DNA of 64,000 nt from NCBI GenBank assembly GCA_000023405.1, contig CP001643.1, forward strand, positions 620,001 to 684,000. The letters are read 5' to 3'. The DNA comes from Brachybacterium faecium DSM 4810. Its GTDB lineage: Bacteria; Actinomycetota; Actinomycetes; Actinomycetales; Dermabacteraceae. Shown here piece after piece: positions 1 to 9,158 of the stretch. A model generated the notes under the pieces. The model saw nothing but the letters and a program-made list of their open reading frames with translations. It was not told where the DNA came from and did not search any database. A program made the position numbers and the translations under genes. Positions within the stretch are counted from its first letter, which is position 1. The number at the start of each line of letters is the position of its first letter.

Positions 1-335
1 CGCAGCCGGGTCGTCGAGCGCGCGCGGTGCGGGACCTGGTCGGTCGCTTCCCAGAACGTGCGCCGGGCGCAGGCCGGCTCGAGGCAGAACCAGCGTCGCT
101 TGGCCCACACCACCGCCATCGCCCCGGCCACGGGGACGTCTCGCACCTTCTGGGATCGGCGGGAGTGGACCTTGGTCGCGAGCACCCCGCACGACGGACA
201 GCCCGGCGGCTCGATGGATTCGATCACCACCCGCCGGCCTCCATCGGGCAGGTCGATCGCGTCGATGACGCGGTAGTCGGGCAGGTTGAAGATCGTGCTC
301 GCAGCATCTCGCTGTGAACCCGTATTCTCATGCAC
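1..335 (-). CDS. ISL3-family transposase, N-terminal part
   Basis: The visible N-terminal 111 residues carry the zinc-binding module typical of IS204/IS1001/IS1096/IS1165 (ISL3) transposases: Cys46-x2-Cys49 followed by Cys84-x4-Cys89, and the family-typical stretch STIFNLPDYRVIDA near the start. I chose the GTG at 335 because it is the first in-frame start that keeps this stretch intact; no strong ribosome site is visible. The DDE catalytic domain lies outside the window. The gene is cut by the window edge, so whether it is intact cannot be told. Confidence 0.8.
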   Translation of the reverse strand, partial: MHENTGSQRDAASTIFNLPDYRVIDAIDLPDGGRRVVIESIEPPGCPSCGVLATKVHSRRSQKVRDVPVAGAMAVVWAKRRWFCLEPACARRTFWEATDQVPHRARSTTRL

Positions 336-341
336 AGGCTC

Positions 342-393
342 GTGGTCCTCTGGGATGTGGCTGTCTAGACAACACCCATCACAGCAGGACCAC
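342..393. repeat. 52-bp imperfect palindrome between IS end and transposase start
   Basis: The arms start with GTGGTCCT (342-349) and AGGACCAC (386-393) and continue imperfectly to a centre TGTCTAGACA (362-371) that is itself palindromic. It sits between the IS terminus and the transposase start, so it could be an operator or subterminal transposase-binding site of the element, or a hairpin limiting transposase translation. The dyad is directly visible; its role is inference. Confidence 0.6.
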
Positions 394-446
394 GGGTCGT
401 TCTACGCCAGCGACGCGACGCTCTCCTTCACCACGAGCCGCGAAGA

Positions 447-482
447 GCCGTGTTGTCGGTGGTGCGTGGGATACTGGTGGAA
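447..482 (+). promoter_or_regulatory. Possible leaderless promoter of mod, -35 region at the IS junction
   Basis: A -10-like GATACT lies at 470-475, six bases before the mod ATG, the spacing seen for leaderless actinobacterial mRNAs. A -35 at normal distance would cover 447-452, that is, it would straddle the IS end at 449. The IS may thus have replaced the native -35. No strong -35 consensus is present now. Confidence 0.35.
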
Positions 483-2422
483 TGCCTCAGACGCCTGCCG
501 CTACCCCCAATTTCCGGACCGAGCTGGCAACGCAGCTTGCCGATCTGATTCCCGAGGCCATCGCCGACGGCAAGGTTGATGTCGAGAAGCTCAAGGAACT
601 GCTCGACGGGGATGCCGCCGACAGCAGTGAGCGGTTCGGGCTGTTCTGGCCGGGCAAGAAGCGCGCCCTGCGTGCCGCGCAGGAGCCGACCACGGCGACA
701 CTGCGCCCCGACTTCAAGAACTCGAAGGACTGGGACACCACCAAGAACGTGTTCATCGAGGGCGACAACCTCGAGGTGCTCAAGATCCTGCAGAAGCACT
801 ACCACGCCAAGATCAAGCTCATCTACATCGATCCGCCGTACAACACCGGCAAGGACTTCGTCTACCCGGACAACTATCGTGAAGGACTCCAGACATATCT
901 GGAGTACACGGGCCAGCTTAGTGAAGAGGGCAAGCCGAAGAGCTCGAATGCTAAGAATTCTGCTGAGAACCCGCAGTATCACTCGGCCTGGCTTAGCATG
1001 ATGTATCCGAGACTGAAACTCGCGCGGAACCTACTCACCGAAGACGGCGTCATTTTGATTTCGATCAACGACGTCGAACAGGCGCAGCTACGTCGTTTGT
1101 GCGACGAAGTCTTCGGGGAGTCGAACCTGATTTCGCAGTTCGTGTGGCTCAACGAAGGAAATGTTGACCAACAGAGCAAGGTGAAAGGTGTCCACGAGTA
1201 CGTTCTCGCCTATGCAAGGAACGCGTCCAAGTTTGCTCGCCCTTCGGTGATCGACCCGAACATCACCGAAGACAGCAAGCTATTCAAGGATGTGATCGAG
1301 AACTCGATTACGAAGAATGGTCCAGCAAACCCGGCATCGACTGTCGAGCTTCCCATCGGATTCCCCGCTAACTTCACCTCCGGTGCTATCGCGAAGCGAG
1401 ACGACGCGTTTCCTCACGTCCTCGATGAGGTCGTGGTGGCGGAGGGTAGCGTTTCCGCACCTGCTCGAGTCCGTAGTGGTTGGAGCTCACGTAACCTACT
1501 TGATCTCTTCATCCGCAATGGGTGTGTACCGATCGAGGACGGCGAGGGCCGCGAAACCTGGTTCGAGTTGCGCGACACGGGTGCGATTTACATGATGAAG
1601 CGTCGCTCCGATGAGCAAGGGCATGTGCTGTCGGTTCTACGAAACCTGGGCACAACCAAGCAAAACAGCTCGCTTCTGGCGTCATGGGGGCTCAAGTTCT
1701 CCTACCCGAAGCCGGTCGGGCTGATCGAGTACCTCGTGTCTGTCTTCACCAAGCCCAAGGAGGAGGCTGTCGTACTCGATTTCTTCTCTGGCTCGGCAAC
1801 CACTGCGCACGCGGTCATGGCGGCGAACCTTCGCGACGGTGGGAACCGTGTGCATCTTCAGGTGCAGCTCCCGGAGCCCGTGGAAGGCGGAAGTGGAGCG
1901 ACCATTGCAGACCTTGCGCGTCGGCGCATTGCCGCCGCGGCGGAGGCGGTGTCCAGTTCGCGCCGCGACCAGCTTCAGACGGACGCGGCTGACCGCGTGG
2001 ATGTAGGCTTCCGGAGTTATCGCTTGGCGGACACCAACTTCTCCAAGTGGAAGGTATCCAGCGACGTCGACCGCACGACGCTTGAGCAGCATCTCTTCGA
2101 TCTCCGCGAGTCAAGTAGCGACGACGATGCCTCCGCCGACGACCTCCTCTCGGAGATTCTCCTCAAGCAGGGCTACTCGCTGACCGAGCAGATCGCTCCG
2201 GTCGACGTGGCTGGCCTCAACCTGCGTTCGGTGGGCGATGGCATTGTGCTCGCCTACCTGAACGAGCATGTCAAGCCGGCGCTCGAGCAGCTGCGTGCGG
2301 TGGCGGATGAGGATCCGCAGCGTCTGATTGTCCTTGAAGATGCGTTCCAGGGCGACGACGAGCTCAAGACCAACCTGGCCCAGCTCTGCAAGAGCCGTGG
2401 CATCGAGCTCTGGACGGCCTGA
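482..2422 (+). CDS. mod: Type III restriction-modification system, DNA methyltransferase subunit (Mod)
   Basis: This 646-residue protein is a site-specific adenine methyltransferase of the beta class. The catalytic motif DPPYNTGK is at about residues 117-124, preceded by EGDNLEVLKIL, and the SAM-binding motif LDFFSGSATTAHAV follows near residue 430. The order DPPY before FxGxG, the length and the downstream res gene fit type III Mod proteins, where the stretch between the motifs carries sequence recognition. The frame is open upstream to 314, but that part is IS sequence, so the ATG at 482 is chosen. It is followed by res after two bases (TGA tc ATG), so the two are cotranslated. The protein appears intact. 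Confidence 0.93.
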   Translation: MPQTPAATPNFRTELATQLADLIPEAIADGKVDVEKLKELLDGDAADSSERFGLFWPGKKRALRAAQEPTTATLRPDFKNSKDWDTTKNVFIEGDNLEVLKILQKHYHAKIKLIYIDPPYNTGKDFVYPDNYREGLQTYLEYTGQLSEEGKPKSSNAKNSAENPQYHSAWLSMMYPRLKLARNLLTEDGVILISINDVEQAQLRRLCDEVFGESNLISQFVWLNEGNVDQQSKVKGVHEYVLAYARNASKFARPSVIDPNITEDSKLFKDVIENSITKNGPANPASTVELPIGFPANFTSGAIAKRDDAFPHVLDEVVVAEGSVSAPARVRSGWSSRNLLDLFIRNGCVPIEDGEGRETWFELRDTGAIYMMKRRSDEQGHVLSVLRNLGTTKQNSSLLASWGLKFSYPKPVGLIEYLVSVFTKPKEEAVVLDFFSGSATTAHAVMAANLRDGGNRVHLQVQLPEPVEGGSGATIADLARRRIAAAAEAVSSSRRDQLQTDAADRVDVGFRSYRLADTNFSKWKVSSDVDRTTLEQHLFDLRESSSDDDASADDLLSEILLKQGYSLTEQIAPVDVAGLNLRSVGDGIVLAYLNEHVKPALEQLRAVADEDPQRLIVLEDAFQGDDELKTNLAQLCKSRGIELWTA

Positions 2423-2424
2423 TC

Positions 2425-5400
2425 ATGGGAGACAACACAGCGAGCAGCGGATTCAAGTTCGACGCGAGTCAGCCCTACCAGCTCGACGCGATCAAGTCTG
2501 TCGTCGACCTGTTCGACGGACAGCCGAAGGATGCCGAGAAGCTGGAGACGACGCTGCGCGGCCGGGTAGCTGCTGTCAACTCAAGCGATAACACGACGCT
2601 CGACCTCGACCTCTCGCAGGAGGTCGGCGCCGTCGGTAACCGCCTAGTGCTCGACCGCGACACGGTGCTCGCCAACCTGCAGCGTGTGCAGGACAAGAAC
2701 GGCCTCGAGGTTGCCTCGAAGCTGTTCGACGACTCTGCGCTCGATTTCGATATCGAGATGGAGACGGGTACGGGCAAGACGTACGTGTACCTCCGCACCA
2801 TCTTCGAACTGGCCGAGAAGTACAACTTCACGAAGTTCGTCATCCTCGTGCCGAGCGTTGCGATCCGTGAGGGCGTGAACACGAGCATCCGGCTCATGCG
2901 TTCGCACTTCGAGAACCTGTACAAGAAGCGCAACATCACCTTCGACTCGTCGGTCTACAGTGGTAAGACGGCCGAGGAGGTGCAGTCGTTCGCGACGTCG
3001 ACCAACGTGCAGATCATGGTCATGACGATCGACTCGATCCGTGGCAACGCGGCGACTCGCATCATCCACCAGACGCGGGACAAACTGAACGGTCTCAAGC
3101 CGATCGACTACCTGAAGGCGACGCATCCGGTCGTCATCATGGACGAGCCGCAGAACATGGAGTCCAGGCTCTCTCAGTCGGCCGTGAGCGAGCTCGACCC
3201 GGTGTTTACGCTGCGCTATAGCGCGACGCACAAGAAGCTCCGCAACGTCGTCTACCGACTCGATCCGGTCGACGCGCACGATCTAGGTCTGGTGAAGCAG
3301 ATCGTGGTGGCGGACGTGCAGCAGCAAGGTGCGGACGCGACGCCGTACATCAAGCTGGTCGAGGTCAAGAACGACAAGGGCTGGGTTGCCCGGCTGGAGC
3401 TGTCCTGCCGGAAGGCTGACGGTTCGCTCGAGCGGCGCGTGGTGAACGTCAAGCAGAATCAGGAGCTGTCCGATCCTCGCCTGACGAACAACGCGAGCTA
3501 CGACGGCTGGCGCGTCAACGAGATGAGTATCGAGCCCGCGTACGTCGACCTGACGCTGCATGGCTATCTGTACCAGGGCGAGAGCATCGGCGGATCGTCG
3601 GGTGCGATCTACAAGGAGATGATTCGCGAGACGATCAAGGAGCACCTGCGCAAGGAGACGCAACTGCGCGCTAAGGGCATCAAGGTGCTCAGCCTGTTCT
3701 TCATCGACAAGGTGGAGAGCTTCCTCGGTGACGGCTCGAACAATCTCGATGCGAACGGTCAGTTCGTGCAGTGGTTCGACGAGCTGTTCCGTGAGGAGCG
3801 TGCCAAGTCGCCGCAGTGGCAGGAGCTGCTCCCGCAGGATCCGGCCGAGCTGCGTCGCGGCTACTTCTCTGTCCTCAAGGGCAAGAAGGGCGCGGCGGAC
3901 AGGTTCCAGGACACGTCCGGCACGACCAAGGCCGACGATGACGCGTACGAGCTGATCATGCAGCAGAAGGAACGGCTGCTCGACGAGAACGAGCCGACGC
4001 GGTTCGTGTTCAGCCACTCTGCCCTGCGCGAGGGCTGGGACAACCCGAACGTCTTCCAGATCTGCACCCTGCGCGAGATGGGCGCCGAGACGGAGCGACG
4101 CCAGACGCTCGGGCGTGGTCTACGTCTGCCGGTCGCGAAGAGCGAGGGCGGCTACGAGCGTGTGGCCGATCGTGGCATCGCGACGTTGACGGTGGTTGCG
4201 AACGAGTCGTATAAGCAGTTCGCCGATGCGCTCCAGAAGGAGTACAAGGACGCGGGTGTCGAGATCGGGCGTGTGCGCAAGGCGGAGTTCTCGAAGATCC
4301 CACTGCAGAACCCTGACGGTTCGCTTACCGATGAGAACCTCGGCTACGAGGGCTCCGTGTCGATCTGGGAGCACCTGCTCGCGCAGAAGTTCATCGACAA
4401 GGACGGCGTTGTGCAGCCGAAGTTCCAGCCGAACATTGAGGGTTTCAGCCTCAACATGCCTGCAGATTTCATGTGGGCCGAGCCGTTCGTCATCGAGCTG
4501 GTCGGCCGCGCCCACATCGGTAAGTACGTCAAGCCGAAGAGCAAGCGACACTCGCGCAGGCTCAACAAGGAGCTGTTCGCGAACCCGGAGTTTGAGAAGT
4601 TCTGGGAGACGATCAGCCGCCGCACCACGTACCGCGTCGAGGTGGAACGCGACAAGATCATTGAGAACTCGGTCAGAGCGATCAAGGAAGCACCGGACAT
4701 CGATCCGTTGCGCATCCAGGTCACCCGCGCGGGCGTGAAGGTGCTCCGTGGCGGCGCGAAGGGTCAGGAACTCGGGTCACGTCAACAGGAACTCCGAGGC
4801 AGCTACGACCTGCCCGACATCATCGGGGAGCTGCAGGAGGCCACTTCCCTCACCCGCAAGACCATTGTCGACGTCCTCGTCGGCAGCGGCCGGCTGGGCG
4901 AGTTCATCGCGAACCCGAACGACTTCATCGCTATGGCCAAGCGCCTCATGCAGACCGAGCTCGCGAAGCTCGTCGTCGACGGCGTGCAGTACGAGAAGAT
5001 CGCAGGTTCTGTCTACGAGCTGCGTGAACTGCGCAAGGACGGCGAAGAGGAGAAGGAACGCTTCCTCGACCAGATGTACAAGCTGGAGAACGCGGACAAG
5101 TCGAACTTCGACTACGTCGTCTACGACTCCGACCCTGAGCGCCAGTTCGCGGAACTGCTCGACGGCCGCGAGGACATCAAGTTCTTCATGAAGCTGCCCG
5201 ACAGGTTCAAGATCGACACCCCGGTCGGCCCGTACAACCCGGACTGGGCGATCGTGAAGCACGAGGACGGCGAGGAGCGCGTGTACATGATCCGAGAGAC
5301 GAAGAGCACGGAAGACGAGATCAAGCGCCGCCCGACAGAGAACGCCAAGATCCGGGCAGCCAAGCACCACTTCGAGGCAATTGGCGTGCCGGACTACGCG

Positions 5401-5430
5401 GTCTCAGTTCCGGGTCGGTGGAGGCTGTGA
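2425..5430 (+). CDS. res: Type III restriction-modification system, restriction subunit (Res)
   Basis: The 1001-residue protein has the helicase/ATPase plan of type III Res subunits: Walker A ETGTGKTYVYL near residue 113, a DEAD-like VVIMDEPQN near 236, and helicase motif VI-like QTLGRGLRLP near 560. The C-terminus has a PD-(D/E)xK nuclease signature, NPDWAIV followed by IRETKST (about residues 935-962). Res acts only in a complex with Mod, translocates or diffuses along DNA using ATP, and cuts when two inversely oriented unmethylated sites interact (family knowledge). All expected motifs are present, so the system looks functional if the operon is transcribed past the IS. Confidence 0.93.
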   Translation: MGDNTASSGFKFDASQPYQLDAIKSVVDLFDGQPKDAEKLETTLRGRVAAVNSSDNTTLDLDLSQEVGAVGNRLVLDRDTVLANLQRVQDKNGLEVASKLFDDSALDFDIEMETGTGKTYVYLRTIFELAEKYNFTKFVILVPSVAIREGVNTSIRLMRSHFENLYKKRNITFDSSVYSGKTAEEVQSFATSTNVQIMVMTIDSIRGNAATRIIHQTRDKLNGLKPIDYLKATHPVVIMDEPQNMESRLSQSAVSELDPVFTLRYSATHKKLRNVVYRLDPVDAHDLGLVKQIVVADVQQQGADATPYIKLVEVKNDKGWVARLELSCRKADGSLERRVVNVKQNQELSDPRLTNNASYDGWRVNEMSIEPAYVDLTLHGYLYQGESIGGSSGAIYKEMIRETIKEHLRKETQLRAKGIKVLSLFFIDKVESFLGDGSNNLDANGQFVQWFDELFREERAKSPQWQELLPQDPAELRRGYFSVLKGKKGAADRFQDTSGTTKADDDAYELIMQQKERLLDENEPTRFVFSHSALREGWDNPNVFQICTLREMGAETERRQTLGRGLRLPVAKSEGGYERVADRGIATLTVVANESYKQFADALQKEYKDAGVEIGRVRKAEFSKIPLQNPDGSLTDENLGYEGSVSIWEHLLAQKFIDKDGVVQPKFQPNIEGFSLNMPADFMWAEPFVIELVGRAHIGKYVKPKSKRHSRRLNKELFANPEFEKFWETISRRTTYRVEVERDKIIENSVRAIKEAPDIDPLRIQVTRAGVKVLRGGAKGQELGSRQQELRGSYDLPDIIGELQEATSLTRKTIVDVLVGSGRLGEFIANPNDFIAMAKRLMQTELAKLVVDGVQYEKIAGSVYELRELRKDGEEEKERFLDQMYKLENADKSNFDYVVYDSDPERQFAELLDGREDIKFFMKLPDRFKIDTPVGPYNPDWAIVKHEDGEERVYMIRETKSTEDEIKRRPTENAKIRAAKHHFEAIGVPDYAVSVPGRWRL

Positions 5431-5502
5431 TGCTGAACGTGCAATCCGGTCTCTTGGCGTCGAGACGACTCTTCGAATATTGCAAGCACCTGCGGGAAAG
5501 AG

Positions 5503-7078
5503 ATGTGTCAAACGGATGAAGGCGACGGAGACACGCTGAAGGAGCTGCTCGAAGGAACGAAGCAGTACCAGGTGCCGTTGTACCAGCGCACCTATTCGTG
5601 GGAGAAGGACCAGCACGAGCGCCTGTGGAGCGATCTCGTCCTCCTTGCGGAGGACAGGCAGGTCAACCGGGAGGCGACCCACTTCCTCGGTTCGGTCGTC
5701 CTCGCGCCATCGCCCTCGAACGGGCCGACGGGCGTGCATCGGTATCTCGTCGTCGACGGTCAGCAGCGTCTCACCACGCTCTCGATCCTGCTCGCTGCGG
5801 TCCGGGACCACCGAGCGGCAACAGAGGGTGCGCAGCACCGCGACCGGATCAATGAGCAGTACCTCGAGAACAAATGGGAGTCGGAGGACGCGCGCCTGAA
5901 GCTCTCTCCGACACAGGCGGACCGCGACTCCTATCGCGCCTGCATCCGCCAGACCACCGCCGCAGGAAGCGCCGACGGAATCGGAGAGGCGTATCGGTAC
6001 TTCATGGGACGGCTCTCCGCCGCATCGAGCGAGGACATGCCGGTCGATGTCCAGGCTCTGGAGGAAGCGGTTCTTCTCGGCCTCGCCCTCGTTTCTGTGA
6101 CCGCGCAGAAGGGAGACAACGTCCACCGGATCTTCGAGTCGCTCAACAACACTGGCCTCCAGCTCACGCAGGGAGACCTGCTGAGGAACTACCTCTTCAT
6201 GCGGTTGGAGGGCAATGCGGAAGAGGCGTACACCGATCTCTGGCTCCCCCTCCAGAAGTTGCTGGCACCCAAGCAGCTGGAACTGCTCTTCTGGCTCGAT
6301 CTCGTCCAAGAGAACCCTAAAGCGCGACAGTCCAACGTCTACTCCGACCAGGTGAAGCGTCTCGAGAGGCTTCAGGATGAGCGCGCGCTGGTCGACGAGA
6401 TCACGCGATTCCTTCACCTCGGTCGGCTGCTCGCGGTCATCTTGAACCCGGAACGGGAGCATGACCAGGACGTGCGCACCCGGCTCACACGGCTGAAGGC
6501 CTGGGGGACGACGACGGTCTACCCGCTTCTGCTGCACCTGATGGACCGGCGGGGAACGCGGTGACTCCTCCTCGGCCCAGATCGCGGCCGCGATGCTGTC
6601 CGTCGAGAGCTTCCTGGTCCGTCGGCTGCTCATCGGGCGGGCGACGGCGAACATCAACCGCACCCTGCTTGCCACGACCTCCGAGGTGCGGGACGAGGAG
6701 GACGTCGCAGCCGCCGTGCATCGTTACCTCTCCACCGGCCGGAAGTACTTCGCCTCCGACAAGGAGATCGCCTCCAGCCTCACGACCGTACCCTTCTATC
6801 TCAATGGCCGGAGCAACCAGCGCAAGCTTGTGCTCCAGTGGATCGAGGAGTCCTACGGGAGCAAGGAACCAGTCGACCCGGCACAGCTCACGATCGAGCA
6901 CGTCATGCCACGCACGGCGACCGAGGCCTGGCGTGATGAGCTGGCACCCGAGCTCGGCGAGGAGGAATCCTTCGAGGAGGTCCACCAGGGTCTGCAGCAC
7001 ACCCTCGGGAATCTGACCCCGACAGAATCCTTCGCCCGACTACTGGCCGGCGAGCCTCATGTTGCTTCGACGCATTGA
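5503..7078 (+). pseudogene. DUF262/DUF1524 (GmrSD-like) gene, frameshifted and 3'-truncated
   Basis: The first part, 5503-6564, encodes a DUF262 domain (KQYQVPLYQRTYSW, VDGQQRLTTLSIL). It ends at a TGA in the G run at 6551-6554. Removing one G there joins it to the next frame, giving RRERGDSSSAQIAAAMLSVE and then the DUF1524 HNH-type stretch TIEHVMPRT. The protein stops at 7078 just after LGNLTPT, where family members normally continue with a conserved N..SN.pF..K segment, so the 3' end is also lost. A third possible lesion is at the start: ATG at 5516 begins MKATETR, the usual family start, but in another frame. Relatives (GmrSD, BrxU) cut modified phage DNA or act in defence. The frameshift alone could be a sequencing error; the missing tail is not easily explained that way. 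Confidence 0.75.
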
Positions 7079-7196
7079 CACCACCGGGACCTGTGAAACA
7101 CTACTGTCGGCTAATCAATTTGTTCTTCCGAGCGCATAGCCGTTTAGAGAAGCCTTGCCGATCGCGCTGTCGTCATCGGAATGCGCTCCTGAATGG

Positions 7197-7709
7197 TTAG
7201 GCTTTGTTGTCTGTTTGATTGCTGATCAGTGCGGCTGCAGATGCGACGACGACTACTCCGACGGCTGCGCCGGCCATTGCCACGGTTTTTACGGTGGCGA
7301 GCGCGAATGACTGATGCTTTTCATTCATCTTCGCCTCGAGTTCGATCGCTTCCTTGACGAGCCCCAGCAGGCGAAGGCGATCGTCGAGTTCCAGAGGTCC
7401 TTTCTCCAGTTCGCGATCGATCATGCGGCGGTACTCAGCAAAGGAGGAATGGACCTTCTTTTGTGACTTCCAGTTGGCCTTCAAGACGGAGTTTGCGCCA
7501 GCCTGTACGCGGTCGAGGGACCCCTTCACGAGACCCTCAAAGTCCGGCAGGCTGGCCACGACGGCCGCGGCTGCCTCCTTGCTCATGGACGGGAGTTCCT
7601 GCAGGAACATGGGAAGCTTCTCGACTGGCAGTTCCCTGATCGACTCAAGTCCGAGCTTTTCCTCGAGCTCCTTCTGCTCGTCAGATGCCTGCTCATCGGG
7701 CTGGTCCAT
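7197..7709 (-). CDS. Unknown acidic/coiled protein with C-terminal membrane anchor
   Basis: The 170-residue product starts MDQPDEQASDEQKELEEK. The ATG at 7709 is preceded by AGGGAGAAG at a good distance; an upstream in-frame ATG at 7727 has none. The body is charged and helix-rich, and the end holds one hydrophobic segment (VKTVAMAGAAVGVVVVASAAALI) followed by a short polar tail, so it resembles a tail-anchored or single-pass protein with its bulk in the cytoplasm. I do not recognise the family. It lies between two decayed genes, convergent to the DUF262 remnant, inside what looks like a defence island; a defence role is only association. Confidence 0.7.
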   Translation of the reverse strand: MDQPDEQASDEQKELEEKLGLESIRELPVEKLPMFLQELPSMSKEAAAAVVASLPDFEGLVKGSLDRVQAGANSVLKANWKSQKKVHSSFAEYRRMIDRELEKGPLELDDRLRLLGLVKEAIELEAKMNEKHQSFALATVKTVAMAGAAVGVVVVASAAALISNQTDNKA

Positions 7710-7896
7710 GTCTCGCTTCTCCCTCATCGGGTTAGTTGGGATCGGGAGATCCCGGCCTGACCGGATCCTACGCGGACCGCATGACATACGAAGCTCCGTT
7801 GTGCTGGGACTTGGTCCCCACTCCGCCTGCGGCGATCAGACCTCGGCCTCACGCCTCCCCGCCAGCGTCGACAACGTCATGACCTCATACATCTAG

Positions 7897-9022
7897 ATCG
7901 AGACGGCGGAGCGAGGCATCGCCGCCGCCTGCAGCTGCCCCTTCGCCGAGGACGGCTTCTTCTGCAAGCACGGCGTCGCCACCGTCCTGGTATGGCTCCG
8001 CGCGGCGGGCGCCGCCCCCGGTGATGACGAACCGCAGCGAGCACCCGTCGAGGAGAGCGCCGACGACGCGGACGCCCCGGACGAGGAGCTGCTGCGCGAG
8101 ACCCTCGCACAGAAGCCGCTCGGCGAGCTGGTGGATCTGCTGATCGATGCAGTCCAGAGGGACGGCCTGCTGCGCCCGGCTCCTCGTCGACGCGGGCGCC
8201 TTACCCGAGGCAGGCTTCGACCAGGACGAGCTGCGCCGCGCGCTCGTGAATGCCTTCTCCACCGAGCACGTCATCGGGCTCCACGAGGCGAACGACTACT
8301 TCTGGGGGACCGAGGAGGTGCTCGAGGAGATCGACGATCTCGTCGACGCCGGCTTCCCCGGGCGCGCCGCCGAACTCTGCCTGTTCGCCCTCGACCTGGT
8401 CGAGGAGTTCGACGCCGACGTCGACGACTCCGGGGGAGGCCTCGCCGTCGTCGTCGAGCAGATCGAGGAGACTCACCTCCGGGCCAGCCGGGCCGCGGAG
8501 CCCGAGCCGGAGGACCTCGCCGCGACCCTCGTCGGCCGCACCCTCGTAAGCGACTACGAGATCTTCCTCGGCGCCGCGGAGGGTTGCGCCGACGTGCTCG
8601 GCGAGCAGGGCCTGGCCGCCTACCGCGACCTCGTCGAGGAGAGGTGGCAGGCGCTGCCCTCCCGTACGAGCCGGTACGACCACGCCCGCTCCACCCTCGC
8701 TGCGCTGCGCGAGCAGGTCGCCGACGCGATCGGCGGCGCGGATGCGTTGCTGGCGGTGCTCGAGGACAGTGCCGACGGCGCGGACGGGATTCTGAGCATC
8801 GCGAAGGTGCTGCACGACGAGGGTCGCGACGAAGAGGCCCTGGGACGGCTGGAACGAGGCATGGACGAACGCCGCTCGGATCCGCGGCTGCGCTCGCTCG
8901 CCGCGAGGAGCCATCACGCCGCCGGGCGCACCGAGCGGGCCGGCGAGCTGCTGTGCCGCTCTCTGGTTCAGGCCCCCGCCACGGAGAGCCCGAAGTGGGC
9001 CAGCAGCGCCGAGCCGACGTAG
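7897..9022 (+). pseudogene. SWIM zinc-finger protein remnant, truncated and frameshifted
   Basis: In frame from 7897 (an in-frame TAG lies at 7894) the translation contains AAACSCPFAEDGFFCKHGVA, the SWIM zinc-finger pattern CxC...CxH, with Cys codons at 7930 and 7936. This frame runs to about 8170. The homologous continuation (ARLLVDAGALPEAGFDQDEL and a helical repeat-like region) is then in the next frame, to the stop at 9022. Intact actinobacterial relatives have an N-terminal part before the SWIM motif that is absent here, and similarity to the usual C-terminus fades near 8970. No start with ribosome site is seen. SWIM domains bind DNA or protein; this copy is very probably dead. Confidence 0.7.
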
Positions 9023-9158
9023 GTGCCGACGAACACTTAGGTCGCAGTGGTCGCGATCTTCTACGGCGTCTTGGAGAGGTCCACGAGGCCGGCTGAGACG
9101 CTAGGGTCTGCTCTGCGCCGGCCGGTCCCCGGACCGGTCTCGAACTTCTGGGCGCCCG

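Larger units (their letters stand above)
1..449 (-). mobile_element. ISL3-family insertion sequence, transposase-proximal end (partial)
   Basis: The left edge holds one end of an insertion sequence, read on the minus strand. The terminus at 449 reads GGCTCTTCGCGGCTCGTGGT going inward, and GGCTCTTC is the usual tip of ISL3-family inverted repeats. The transposase start lies about 115 bp inside this end. The other end and any 8-bp target duplication lie outside the window; if there is one, the bases from 450 onward (gtgttgtc) should be repeated at the far end. The element stops 32 bp before the mod start codon. Confidence 0.8.

Noticed and set aside
5404..6675. Long open frame on the minus strand opposite the DUF262 gene
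   Set aside because: It is the reverse shadow of a coding region, Arg/Leu-rich, and has no ribosome site or known domain; the plus strand shows DUF262 motifs.
8970..9100. Minus-strand scrap resembling a membrane protein (VFVGTYVGSALLAHFGL)
   Set aside because: Too short, with in-frame stops; a family could not be named.
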